Translations under genes and position numbers: made by a program
Source of the DNA: DATAEE01 sp963725145
Lineage (GTDB): Bacteria > Acidobacteriota > Vicinamibacteria > Vicinamibacterales > 2-12-FULL-66-21
Assembly: GCA_963725145.1 (NCBI GenBank)
Contig: CAVRXL010000013.1
Coordinates: 372,001-436,000, forward strand
Reading direction: 5' to 3'
DNA length: 64,000 nucleotides
The notes under the pieces: model-generated
Seen by the model: the letters and a program-made list of their open reading frames with translations, nothing else
What the model was told of the DNA's origin: nothing
Databases searched by the model: none
Shown here: positions 43,837 through 52,301 of the stretch, piece by piece
How the letters are laid out: each line of letters starts with the position of its first letter
Position numbering within the stretch: the stretch's first letter is position 1

Positions 43837-44742
43837 GTGACCCACGTCATCATCGTCGCCGCGATCCTCGGTCTCGGGCCACTCGCAGCAGACCCGGCGC
43901 TGGCGCAGCAAGTGCCGGCGGCGATCGTGGCCGATCCGCTGGCGGACAAGGAGTTCCCGGCCGCGCTTGCTGTTGTCAGTTTCTCGAGCCACGGCGTCGA
44001 TCTGGACGCGACGCTTTATCTGGCCAGCGGCCGCGGCCCGCACGGAGCAGTCGTCCTGCTCCACGGCCTGCCCGGCTACGAGGTGAACGGCGATCTCGCG
44101 CAGGCGATACGCCGCGCGGGCTGGAACGTGCTCCTGTTCCAATATCGCGGGATGTGGGGCGCGGGCGGCGCGTTCTCGTTCTCATCGGCGATCGAGGACA
44201 CGGCGGAGGCCGTTCGCTTCCTCCGCGACGCGGCCACCGCCACGAGGTACCGCATCGACCCGCGCCGCGTGGTTCTGATCGGCCACAGCTTCGGAGGGTT
44301 CCTCGCGGGGTACGAGGGCAGCCGGAACCCGGATCTCGCCGGGATCGCGATGATCTCCGCGGTGAACCTCGGCACGCTGAACGCCGACCCGAGAGAACGG
44401 GAGATCCGGTTGAAGCGGTGGAGCACGCAGCTGCACCCGGTCCGCGGCATCACAGCGTCGGAGCTGTTCGCCGAGGCCGCGCGGCATGGGACCGGTTGGG
44501 ATTACGTGCGCTGGACTGGCGCCCTGCGCGGCCGTGCGCTGCTGATCGTGACAGCGGACGATCAGAACCGCACGGATATGGACGCCCTAGCGGCGGCGTT
44601 GCGGAAGAACGGCTCCGCTGCGCTCCAGCACGCAGCCGTGGAGACCGACCACAGCTTCTCCGATCGCCGGATCGCGCTGCAGACGATCGTCCTCGGGTGG
44701 CTGGAGAGCCTGCCGAGCAACGCGAGAGGGGCGAAGAACTGA
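43837..44742 (+). CDS. Exported alpha/beta hydrolase
   Basis: About 301 residues from GTG 43837 (AGGTGAG six bases before). Signal peptide THVIIVAAILGLGPLAADPA; nucleophile Ser in LIGHSFGGFLAG; acid region IVTADDQNR; catalytic His in ETDHSFSD. The oxyanion motif HGLPGYE is present. Serine hydrolase of unknown substrate in the periplasm or outside. It follows a TIR relic directly, so its promoter may be inherited from that locus. Confidence 0.82.
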   Translation: MTHVIIVAAILGLGPLAADPALAQQVPAAIVADPLADKEFPAALAVVSFSSHGVDLDATLYLASGRGPHGAVVLLHGLPGYEVNGDLAQAIRRAGWNVLLFQYRGMWGAGGAFSFSSAIEDTAEAVRFLRDAATATRYRIDPRRVVLIGHSFGGFLAGYEGSRNPDLAGIAMISAVNLGTLNADPREREIRLKRWSTQLHPVRGITASELFAEAARHGTGWDYVRWTGALRGRALLIVTADDQNRTDMDALAAALRKNGSAALQHAAVETDHSFSDRRIALQTIVLGWLESLPSNARGAKN

Positions 44743-44858
44743 ACGTGCCGCTGGGGTCAGCGGATCAAGCCGAGCGTGGCGAGGCCGTGGCTTACGCAAT
44801 CTTCAGCACGTCAGCGAAGTCGCTCCCGACGTTCCCGCGTTGCGGCAGGGAGGAAGTG

Positions 44859-44921
44859 CCCTTGCGGGAATCGAACCCGTGGTCAGCGGTCCACTGATAG
44901 CTCCTGCCTTGTCGCCAAGGG
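44859..44921 (-). other. tRNA-like element
   Basis: On the minus strand CCCTTG (44921-44916) pairs with CAAGGG (44864-44859) as an acceptor-like stem. A T-arm CGGG-TTCGATT-CCCG (44879-44865) and a TCAG-TGGACCG-CTGA stem-loop (44897-44883) are perfect. The D-arm region is short, base 33 is G rather than U, and no CCA follows, so it is not a standard tRNA. It could be a decayed tRNA or attachment site. Otherwise the gap 44743-44858 contains nothing I recognise. Confidence 0.35.
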
Positions 44922-45133
44922 TTTACTGAACGGTCGGCGTGTGCTGGTAGACGGGCGACAGAGTGCCCATCGTTGCGAGCAAGGCCGCCTCGCCGCCTTC
45001 GGCGGAGAGGTAAGCGCGCACAAGCCTAGCCGCCTTCTGCCGGTTGGAGGCATAACCCCAATAGACTCGATCAGGGAAGAACTGAGGGCCGCCCAATGTG
45101 CGAACTGCTGTGCGAATGGGGCCGGACGCCTGG

Positions 45134-45175
45134 ATTCTGAATTCTGAATTCTGAATTCTAGATTCTAGATTCTGA
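45134..45175. repeat. ATTCTGA heptamer array
   Basis: Six tandem 7-bp units: ATTCTGA x3, ATTCTAG x2, ATTCTGA. It abuts the stop codon (45176-45178) of the quinone-oxidoreductase gene on the minus strand. The DNA between the tRNA-like element and this array (44922-45133) shows no gene. Confidence 0.88.
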
Positions 45176-46156
45176 TCAGGCATCTACAGTAATGACGACT
45201 TTCCCTTTGACCTGCCGACCGGCCATCAGCGCCAGCGCCTCGGCCGTCCGCTCGAGCGGGAAGGTCTGCGAGACGTGCGGACGGAGCTTGCCCTCGCGGT
45301 ACCACGCGGCGAGCCGCGCAACGCTCGCGGCAAAGCGATCCGGCTCGCGGCGGACGAACTCCCCCCAGAACACGCCGACGATCGAGCACCCCTTCAGCAG
45401 CGCCAGGTTCAGCGGGATCTTCGGGATCTCGCCGGCGGCGAAGCCGATGACCAGCAGCCGGCCGCGCCACGCCAGCGAGCGCAGCGCCGGCTCCGAGTAC
45501 GGACCGCCGACCGGGTCGCAGACGACGTCGACGCCCGCGCCGGCCGTGAGCTGTTTGACCTGCTCGCGGAGGTCGCCCGCGGCGTAGTTGATCGTCTCGT
45601 CGGCGCCGTGCTGCCGGCAGACCGCGAGCTTGTCGTCGCTCGACGCGGCGGCGATCACGCGCGCCCCCAGCGCCTTCCCGATCTCGATCGCCGCGACACC
45701 AATGCCGCCCGCCGCGCCGAGCACGAGCAGCGTCTCGCCTGGCCGAAGGCCCCCGCGGTCCTGCAGCGCGTGATCCACCGTGGCGTACGTCAGCGGAAAC
45801 GCCGACGCGCTCACGAAGTCCATCCCCTCGGGGATCGGCAGCAGCCGCGCGGCGTCGACCGTCGCTTCCTCGGCGAACGCGCCGTAGGTCGTACACGCCA
45901 TGACCGCGTCCCCCGGCTTGACCCGCGCGACCCCGTCGCCGACTTCCTTGACGACGCCGGCCAGCTCGCAGCCGGGCGAGAAGGGGAGCGGCGGCTTGAA
46001 CTGATACTTGTTCTGGATGACGAGCACGTCAGGGAAGTTGACGCCGGCCGCCTTGACCGACACGACGACCGCGCCCGGGCCCGGCCGCGGCGAGGGCACG
46101 TCCTCGACGACGAGAGACTCGGGCGGACCGAACTGCCGGCAGAGAACGGCCTTCAC
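45176..46156 (-). CDS. NADPH:quinone oxidoreductase (MDR)
   Basis: A 326-residue zeta-crystallin/QOR-type MDR from GTG 46156: N-terminal VKAVLCRQFGPPES, AAGVNFPDVL, cofactor loop LVLGAAGGIGVAAIEIGK and C-terminal GRQVKGKVVITVD. Zinc ligands are absent, as in QOR. It likely reduces quinones or enoyl thioesters. It begins 53 bp downstream of the SDR gene on the same strand in the fatty-acid catabolism cluster. An ATTCTGA array abuts its stop codon. Confidence 0.9.
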   Translation of the reverse strand: MKAVLCRQFGPPESLVVEDVPSPRPGPGAVVVSVKAAGVNFPDVLVIQNKYQFKPPLPFSPGCELAGVVKEVGDGVARVKPGDAVMACTTYGAFAEEATVDAARLLPIPEGMDFVSASAFPLTYATVDHALQDRGGLRPGETLLVLGAAGGIGVAAIEIGKALGARVIAAASSDDKLAVCRQHGADETINYAAGDLREQVKQLTAGAGVDVVCDPVGGPYSEPALRSLAWRGRLLVIGFAAGEIPKIPLNLALLKGCSIVGVFWGEFVRREPDRFAASVARLAAWYREGKLRPHVSQTFPLERTAEALALMAGRQVKGKVVITVDA

Positions 46157-46209
46157 GTGCTGGATTCTATCCTTGACCGAGCCGGGGTGTGGGGCGGAGC
46201 ACCACGCTA

Positions 46210-46992
46210 TCACGACGCCGGGTCGCCGGCCGTGACGGGGATGCACTGCCCCGAAATGTTCCGCGCGTGGTCGCTGCACAGAAACACCGCGAGCGCGGCG
46301 ATGTCGTCCGCCGTCGACATCCGCCGGAGCGGCGAGCGGTTGACGAACGCCTTTCGCATCGCCTCGATCGGCAGGCCGCGGGCACGGGCCTGAGCCTCCA
46401 TCACGCGCTCGATGCGGTCGCCGGCCACCGCGCCAGGCGCGATCGCGTTCACGGTGACGTTGTGCGGCCCGAGCTCGACGGCCAGGCCATAGGTCAGCCC
46501 GACCTGGCCTGCCTTGGCCGCGCAATACCCGGCGCGATACGGGAGGCCGCGCCGGCCCGCGACGGAGGCGATGTTGACGATCGCGCCCCGGCCCGCCGCG
46601 ATCATCGCGGGGACCGCGAAGCGGGTGCACAGATACGAGCTCGTGAGAGAGGAGTTGATCGTGTAGAACCACTCCTCGATCGTGTACTCCTGCACCGGCT
46701 TCGTCGGTCCCTCGTCGCCGGCGTTGTTGACGAGCGTGTCGAGCGTGCCGAATGTCGTGACGGCCGTCTCGACGAGCGTGCGCGCGTCCTCCTCGCGTCC
46801 GACGTCCGCCACGACCGCGATCGCCTCGCCGTCGGCCGCGCGGATGAGAGCCGCCGTCTCCTCGACCAGCGCGGCCGACCGCGCCGCGCAGACGACCTTC
46901 GCCCCCTCGCGCGCGAAGCGCTGGCTCATCACGCGCCCGATGCCTTTGCTCGCCCCGGTCACGATCGCCACGCGATCGGTCAAGATACCCAC
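46210..46992 (-). CDS. SDR family oxidoreductase
   Basis: A 260-residue classical short-chain dehydrogenase: TGASKGIG cofactor motif, NNAGDEG, active-site Ser in NIASVAGRRG and YCAAK. I place the start at GTG 46992, five bases after AAAGGAG; the ATG at 47007 overlaps that ribosome site. The likely role is 3-hydroxyacyl or sugar-alcohol dehydrogenation, and the context (CoA-transferase, QOR, MaoC) favours acyl-CoA metabolism. Confidence 0.88.
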   Translation of the reverse strand: MGILTDRVAIVTGASKGIGRVMSQRFAREGAKVVCAARSAALVEETAALIRAADGEAIAVVADVGREEDARTLVETAVTTFGTLDTLVNNAGDEGPTKPVQEYTIEEWFYTINSSLTSSYLCTRFAVPAMIAAGRGAIVNIASVAGRRGLPYRAGYCAAKAGQVGLTYGLAVELGPHNVTVNAIAPGAVAGDRIERVMEAQARARGLPIEAMRKAFVNRSPLRRMSTADDIAALAVFLCSDHARNISGQCIPVTAGDPAS

Positions 46993-47014
46993 GGGTGCTC
47001 CTTTCATTGAAGAA

Positions 47015-48208
47015 TCAGCCGATCGCGCCGGCGCGGCGGAGCCGTTCGATCTCCTCCGTCCCGAGGCCGAGACGTTCGCGCAGCACCTCGTCGGTGTGCT
47101 CGCCGAGGAGCGGCGCCGGACGTCTGACCGCACCAGGCGTCTCCGACAGCCGGACGGGTGGCGCCACGACTCTGACCGTACCGGCAACCGGGTGCTCGCA
47201 CTCGACGAGGGCTCGACGCGCCGCGACCTGCGGATGGTCGACGACCGCGTCGATGGTGTCGATGGCGCCTACTGGAATCCCGGCCGGCGCCAGGATCGTC
47301 TCCCACTCCTCATACGTCTTCGTCAGGAAGACACGTTGGAGCGCCTCGACGAGAGACGCGCGGTTGGCGCAGCGCGCGGCGTTGGTCGCGTAACGCGGAT
47401 CGTCCGACAGCGTGTCGAGCCCCACGAGCGGGCAGAGCGTTCGCCACAGCTTGTCGGTTCCGACGCCGAGCGCCAGGTCGCGGGTGCTGGTCCGGAACGT
47501 CTGATACGGGACGACGGCGCCGTACGAAGTGCCCATCGGTCCGGGGACCCCTCCTCCGGCGAGATACGCGCCGATGACGCCATGAAGCATGCCGAGCTGC
47601 CCTTCGAGCATCGAGACGTCGATGAACTGCCCGCGGCCGGTGGCGCGCCGGGCGTGAAGGGCCGTCATGATCCCGAAGGCGGCGTACATGCCGGCGACGA
47701 TGTCGGCGATGGACACGCCACAGCGGACGCCGCGCCCGCCCGGCTCGCCCGTCACGCTGATCATGCCGCTCTCTCCCTGCACGATCAGGTCGAGCGCCGC
47801 GCGATCGCGATACGGGCCGTCCTGCCCGAACCCGGAGATGGAACAATAGATGATGCCGGGGCGGCGCGCGCGGACCGCCTCGTAGCCGACGCCGAGCCTG
47901 TCGACGGTTCCCACGCGGAGGTTCTCGAGCACGACGTCCGCACCCTCGAGGAGCCTGAAGAACAGGTCGCGGCCTTCCGGCCGCTTGAGGTCAATCTCGA
48001 CGCTCTTCTTGTTTCGATTCAGGTGGACGAAGTACGCGGCTTCGGGGCCGTAGAAGGGCGGCCCCCAGGCGCGGGCGATGTCCCCGCTCCCCGGCGCCTC
48101 GATCTTGATCACCTCGGCGCCGAAATCGCCGAGCATCGTGGACGCGAAGGGTCCGGCGAGGGCGTGCGAAAGATCGAGAACTACGACATCATCGAGCGCC
48201 ATCGCCAT
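47015..48208 (-). CDS. CaiB/BaiF family CoA-transferase
   Basis: About 397 residues from ATG 48208 (an alternative ATG at 48202 is as good). Class III CoA-transferase: VLDLSHALAGPFASTMLGDF near the start, catalytic Asp in ALDLIVQGESG, GRGQFIDVSMLEG and C-terminal APLLGEHTDEVL. It moves CoA between acids such as succinyl-CoA and a xenobiotic or fatty acid. First gene of a minus-strand trio with the SDR and QOR, divergent from an alpha/beta hydrolase. Confidence 0.92.
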   Translation of the reverse strand: MAMALDDVVVLDLSHALAGPFASTMLGDFGAEVIKIEAPGSGDIARAWGPPFYGPEAAYFVHLNRNKKSVEIDLKRPEGRDLFFRLLEGADVVLENLRVGTVDRLGVGYEAVRARRPGIIYCSISGFGQDGPYRDRAALDLIVQGESGMISVTGEPGGRGVRCGVSIADIVAGMYAAFGIMTALHARRATGRGQFIDVSMLEGQLGMLHGVIGAYLAGGGVPGPMGTSYGAVVPYQTFRTSTRDLALGVGTDKLWRTLCPLVGLDTLSDDPRYATNAARCANRASLVEALQRVFLTKTYEEWETILAPAGIPVGAIDTIDAVVDHPQVAARRALVECEHPVAGTVRVVAPPVRLSETPGAVRRPAPLLGEHTDEVLRERLGLGTEEIERLRRAGAIG

Positions 48209-48267
48209 CTTTCCCCCTTGACTGTGACGGGTCGCGGGCCCGAGTATCTTCGCCCATGGAGGCAGGA

Positions 48268-49104
48268 ATGACACGTCGCCACACGCCGCTCCTTGCGTTC
48301 GGCCTTCTGATGCTGTCCGCTGTGCTCTCCGCCAACGGCAAGCCGACGCACGGCTACCTGGTCGCGTCCGACGACGTGAAGATTCATTACCTGGTGATGG
48401 GCCGAGGCTCGCCGATCGTGCTGATTCATGGATATACGGGGAGCGCCGAGGGCAACTGGTTCGCCAACGGCGTCGCCGACGCGCTGGCGAAGAACCATCG
48501 TGTCATCGCTCTCGACGTCCGCGGCCACGGGAAGAGCGACAAGCCGCACGATCCCAAGATGTACGGCGACCGGCTCTGGCAGGACGTCGTCGAGCTGATG
48601 GATCACCTGGCCGTCGATCGCGCGCACGTGCACGGCTACTCCATGGGCGGCATGATCGTGACCCAGTTGCTCGCGCACCACCCCGACCGCTTCGTCACCG
48701 CGTCGTACGGCGGAAGCGGCGTGCGCGAAGCGGACCCGGCATGGGCCGACAAGGTCCCGAAGGACAAGGAAGGCAAAGATCCTCAGGAGGATGAAGCCAG
48801 CCAGAAGCTCCGGGCGAGCCCGACACGTGACCAACAGGCGCTCGACGCGGTGCGCGCAGGCTTCGGACCACGCCTGGCAGTGGCGATCGATCTGACCACG
48901 ATCCGCATCCCGGTCCTCGCCATCAACGGCGAGTTCGACGGCCCGATCGCGAAGACGCACCGCATGCAGCGCGAGCTGAAGAACTTCAAGAGCGTCATCC
49001 TGCCGGGCAAGTCGCACCTGACCGCGATCATGGCCGGCTACATCCCCGAGCTGTACATCACCAGCCTGGTGGGCTTCGTCAACGCGAACGATCGCGGGAA
49101 GTGA
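48268..49104 (+). CDS. Exported alpha/beta hydrolase
   Basis: A 278-residue hydrolase from ATG 48268, five bases after GGAGG (the ATG at 48256 overlaps that site). Signal peptide LLAFGLLMLSAVLSANG; oxyanion HGYTGSAEG; nucleophile Ser in GYSMGG; acid in INGEFDGP; His in GKSHLTAI. A cap-less esterase or lactonase-like fold with no substrate clue. It sits two bases from the convergent MaoC stop. Confidence 0.85.
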   Translation: MTRRHTPLLAFGLLMLSAVLSANGKPTHGYLVASDDVKIHYLVMGRGSPIVLIHGYTGSAEGNWFANGVADALAKNHRVIALDVRGHGKSDKPHDPKMYGDRLWQDVVELMDHLAVDRAHVHGYSMGGMIVTQLLAHHPDRFVTASYGGSGVREADPAWADKVPKDKEGKDPQEDEASQKLRASPTRDQQALDAVRAGFGPRLAVAIDLTTIRIPVLAINGEFDGPIAKTHRMQRELKNFKSVILPGKSHLTAIMAGYIPELYITSLVGFVNANDRGK

Positions 49105-49106
49105 GC

Positions 49107-49574
49107 CTACGGCGTCTGCGGATAGTACCGGACGAGCCACTCGGCGACACAGCACGGCCGGTCGCCGTCCTCCCGCTCGATCGTGACGCTCCACGTCACT
49201 TGTACGCTGCCGCCGGCGGCATCCTCGAGAGCGATGGGGGAGAAGCGACCGCGGATCCGCGCGCCCGCGGGCACCGGAGCGACGAAGCGCACGCGATTCA
49301 GACCGTAGTTGACCGCCATGCGCAGCCCGCTCCACGTCATCGCCTTCCTGGTCAGCACGCTGACCAGCGACAAGGTCAGGAACCCGTGCGCGATGGTGCT
49401 CTTGAACGGCGATTCCACCGCCGCGCGGTCGGGATCGACGTGAATCCACTGCCGGTCGTCGGTGGCCTCGGCGAATTGATTGATCCGTTCCTGGGTCAGT
49501 TGCATCCAGTCGCCGACAGCCACCTCCTGGCCGAGTCGTTCACGCAGCCAGGCTGCGCTCGATATTTCCAGCAT
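49107..49574 (-). CDS. MaoC-type (R)-specific enoyl-CoA hydratase
   Basis: A 155-residue single hot-dog domain from ATG 49574 (GGAGGGAAG before). The hydratase-2 signature is present: DRQWIHVDPDRA with the catalytic Asp/His pair followed by KSTIAHGFLTLS. It hydrates trans-2-enoyl-CoA to 3-(R)-hydroxyacyl-CoA and may feed the neighbouring SDR and CoA-transferase. An earlier ORF start up to 49892 is only a shadow extension. Confidence 0.9.
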   Translation of the reverse strand: MLEISSAAWLRERLGQEVAVGDWMQLTQERINQFAEATDDRQWIHVDPDRAAVESPFKSTIAHGFLTLSLVSVLTRKAMTWSGLRMAVNYGLNRVRFVAPVPAGARIRGRFSPIALEDAAGGSVQVTWSVTIEREDGDRPCCVAEWLVRYYPQTP

Positions 49575-49694
49575 CGTCTTCCCTCCGCGCCTCGTCGGTC
49601 GTGCGTCGTGTCGAGCATACTCGACGGCGTCGCCGGGCGCTGCATTGCGGGAAGCAGTCGTGCGGCATAAGCTAAGGCCCGTTCGAAAGGCCGC

Positions 49695-51019
49695 ATGAGA
49701 CCTGGCGATCTGCGTGATGCTCGTCGCGCTCGGCGCCGCGCCGTTGGCGCGCGGGGCCGACAACTGGCCGCAGTTCCGCGGGCCGCACGCCGCGGGGATC
49801 GCCGAAGGCGCCCGCCTGCCCCAGACCTGGAGCGCCACCGAGCACGTCGCGTGGAAGGACCGCGATTCCGGGTCGCGGCTGGTCCTCGCCAATCGTCTGG
49901 GGCGATCGCATCTTCGTCACGAGCGTGCTGGCGTCGGGAGACATCGAGCCGCCGAAGAAAGGTCTCTACTTCGGCGGCGAGCGTCCGGCCTCCGCCGCCG
50001 AGCATCGGTGGATGGTCTACGCCGTCGATTGGGCGACCGGCAAGATCGTCTGGGAGCGCGAGGCGCATCGCGGCGCGCCCCCGACGGCGCGCCATCTCAA
50101 GAACACATACGCCTCGGAAACGCCGGTCACCGACGGCGAGCGGCTCTACGTGTACTTCGGGAACGTCGGCCTCTTCTGCTTCGACCTGTCCGGCAAGCCG
50201 CTCTGGTCTCAGCGCTGGGACGTCCGTCCGATGCGCTACGGCTGGGGGACCGCCGCTTCTCCGGTGCTGCACCAGGGCCGGCTGTTCGTCGTGAACGACA
50301 ACGACCAGCAGTCGTTCCTCATCGCTCTCGACGCCAGGACGGGCAGGACGATCTGGCGCGTGGATCGCCAGGAACGCTCCAACTGGGCGACGCCGTTCAT
50401 CTGGGAAAACGACCGTCGGACGGAGATCGTCACGCCGGGGACTGGGAAAATCCGCTCGTACGATCTCGACGGCAAGCCCCTCTGGGAGCTGGGACCGATG
50501 TCGAGCATCACCATCCCGACACCGTTCGCGCGCTTCGGGCTGTTGTACGTGGCGTCCGGCTACGTCGGCGACAACGTGCGGCCTGTTTACGCGATCCGTC
50601 CGGGCGCCTCGGGTGACATCACGCTCGGAAAGGACCAGACGACGAGCGAGTTCATCGCGTGGCACCTCCCGCAGGGCGGGCCGTACAACCCGTCGCCGCT
50701 CGTGTACGGCGACTACTACTACACGCTGTACGACCGCGGGTTCCTCACGTGCCACGACGCGAGAACGGGCAGGGAGATCTACGCCAAGGTCCGCATCGAT
50801 CCGGAGACGAGCGCCTTTACCGCCTCGCCGTGGGCCTACAACGGAAGAATCTTCGCGCTGAGCGAAGAGGGCGACACCTACGTGATTCAGGCGGGGCCCG
50901 ACTACAAGCTGCTCGGAAAGAACCGCCTGAACGAGTTCAGCATGGCGACGCCGGCGATCGCGCGCGACAGCGTGCTTCTCCGAACGGACTCACACCTTTA
51001 CCGCATTGCCGGCCCCTGA
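49695..51019 (+). CDS. Exported PQQ-like beta-propeller protein, frame broken twice
   Basis: A propeller of about 440 residues if two single bases are skipped. ATG 49695 (GAAAGG four bases before) reads MRP, then after a base near 49704 AICVMLVALGAAPLARGADN gives a signal peptide; near 49864 the frame changes again to IPGRGWSSPIVWGDRIFVTS. Blades: MVYAVDWATGKIVWERE, LIALDARTGRTIWRV, SYDLDGKPLWELG. It resembles outer-membrane propeller proteins of unknown substrate. The 3' end overlaps the convergent MFS gene by 30 bp. A bigger frame starting at GTG 49714 gives a shorter N-terminus. Confidence 0.85.
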
Positions 51020-52267
51020 CGTCAGGCGAACGCCTTTCGTTTCCGGCAGCGCCCAGATGCTCACGCCGGCGAGCAGCGCGAAGGGGGCCGCGAGCGCGAT
51101 CCCCGCGCCGAAGCTGAAGCGCGCGGCGACCAGGGCGATGAGGACCGGCGCGAGGAACTGTACGCCGCGCGACAGGTTGTAGATGACGCCGAGCGCCGTG
51201 CCGCGCACCGTCGTGGGAAAGAGCTCGTTGAGGAGCGGACCGATGCAGCCCCAGTTGCCCTCTCCGACGCCGACGAGGAACATGAACCCGAGCAGGATCG
51301 CCTGATGGCGGGCGAGCGCGTCCCAGCCAATGGTGATCATGATCAGCGCGAGCGCTTTCATGATCGAAAACAGCGTGAAGCTCGGACGACGCCCGAACCG
51401 ATCGCTCGCAAACCCGAAGCAGACATAGCCGGCGACCGAGCCGAGCTGGTCCATGAAAAAGAGCCACGCGGAATCTCCAAGCGACAGCCCGCGTATCTCG
51501 TGGAAGTACGTGGGCAGCCAGATCGTTTTGAGCCAGTACGCCGACATGTTGAACGTCGTCAGCATGAACGCCAGCGCGGTCGTCCGCCTCAGCGCCGGGC
51601 CGAGCATCGTCGCGACGACGGAGAGTTGACTGGCGCCAGGACGGCCAGCCGTCGACCGACGATGGAGAAGCCAGACGTCCGACTCCGGCATCTGCCGCCG
51701 GATCAGCACCACCATGAGGGCCGGCAGCGCCGAGAGGATGAAGCTCCAGCGCCAGCCGATCCACGGGGCGAGGAAATTGCCGACGAGCGTGGCGAAGAAC
51801 CGGGCGAAGGCGGAGCCGCTCTGGAGGTACGAGCCGTATCGGCCGCGCACGTGCGGCGGCACGGTCTCCCCGACGAGCGCGTGCGCGACCGCCCACTCGC
51901 CGCCGACGCCGAGGCCCGTGATGGCCCGCGCCACGACGAGCGTCCACATCCCGGTCGCCAGGCCCGAGAGCAGCGTGCCGAGGCTGTAGACCAGGATCGT
52001 GACGATGAGCAGCGGCTTGCGCCCGAAGCGGTCGGCCAGCGCGCCGCCGAAAAACCCGCCCACCGCGGTGAAGGCGAGCGCCGTGCCGAGCAGGACCGAG
52101 ACGTCGTACCGCGACAGCGCCAGATCCTGCGTCAGCGACGTCGACGCGACGAGGAAGCTCAGAAGGACGAGGTCGTAGAAATCGAAGATCCAGCCGATGA
52201 ACGAGAAACCGAGGATCTTCCGGTGGATCGGCAGGACCTCGGGGCTGTCGGAGAGCAGAGCCGGCAC
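50990..52267 (-). CDS. MFS transporter (sugar/acid porter type)
   Basis: A 425-residue 12-helix transporter from GTG 52267 (CGAGGT before; an upstream ATG at 52309 would overlap the divergent gene). Motifs: GALADRFGRKPL (loop 2-3), RAITGLGVGGEWAVAHALV and DRFGRRPS. A first helix with FDFYDL suggests metabolite:H+ symport of the sialate/benzoate or sugar-porter branch. Starts 34 bp from the divergent AtoE-like gene, so the pair may share a regulatory region. Confidence 0.86.
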   Translation of the reverse strand: MPALLSDSPEVLPIHRKILGFSFIGWIFDFYDLVLLSFLVASTSLTQDLALSRYDVSVLLGTALAFTAVGGFFGGALADRFGRKPLLIVTILVYSLGTLLSGLATGMWTLVVARAITGLGVGGEWAVAHALVGETVPPHVRGRYGSYLQSGSAFARFFATLVGNFLAPWIGWRWSFILSALPALMVVLIRRQMPESDVWLLHRRSTAGRPGASQLSVVATMLGPALRRTTALAFMLTTFNMSAYWLKTIWLPTYFHEIRGLSLGDSAWLFFMDQLGSVAGYVCFGFASDRFGRRPSFTLFSIMKALALIMITIGWDALARHQAILLGFMFLVGVGEGNWGCIGPLLNELFPTTVRGTALGVIYNLSRGVQFLAPVLIALVAARFSFGAGIALAAPFALLAGVSIWALPETKGVRLTSGAGNAVKV

Positions 52268-52301
52268 GTGACCTCGCGGATTGTCCGAAATGAGGAGCCC
52301 G

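Noticed and set aside
43532..43840. ORF of 102 residues before the exported hydrolase
   Set aside because: No ribosome site and poor composition; the TIR relic is in a different frame of the same DNA.
44776..45147. ORF of 123 residues in the 430-bp gap
   Set aside because: It overlaps the tRNA-like element, has no ribosome site and shows no protein-like pattern.
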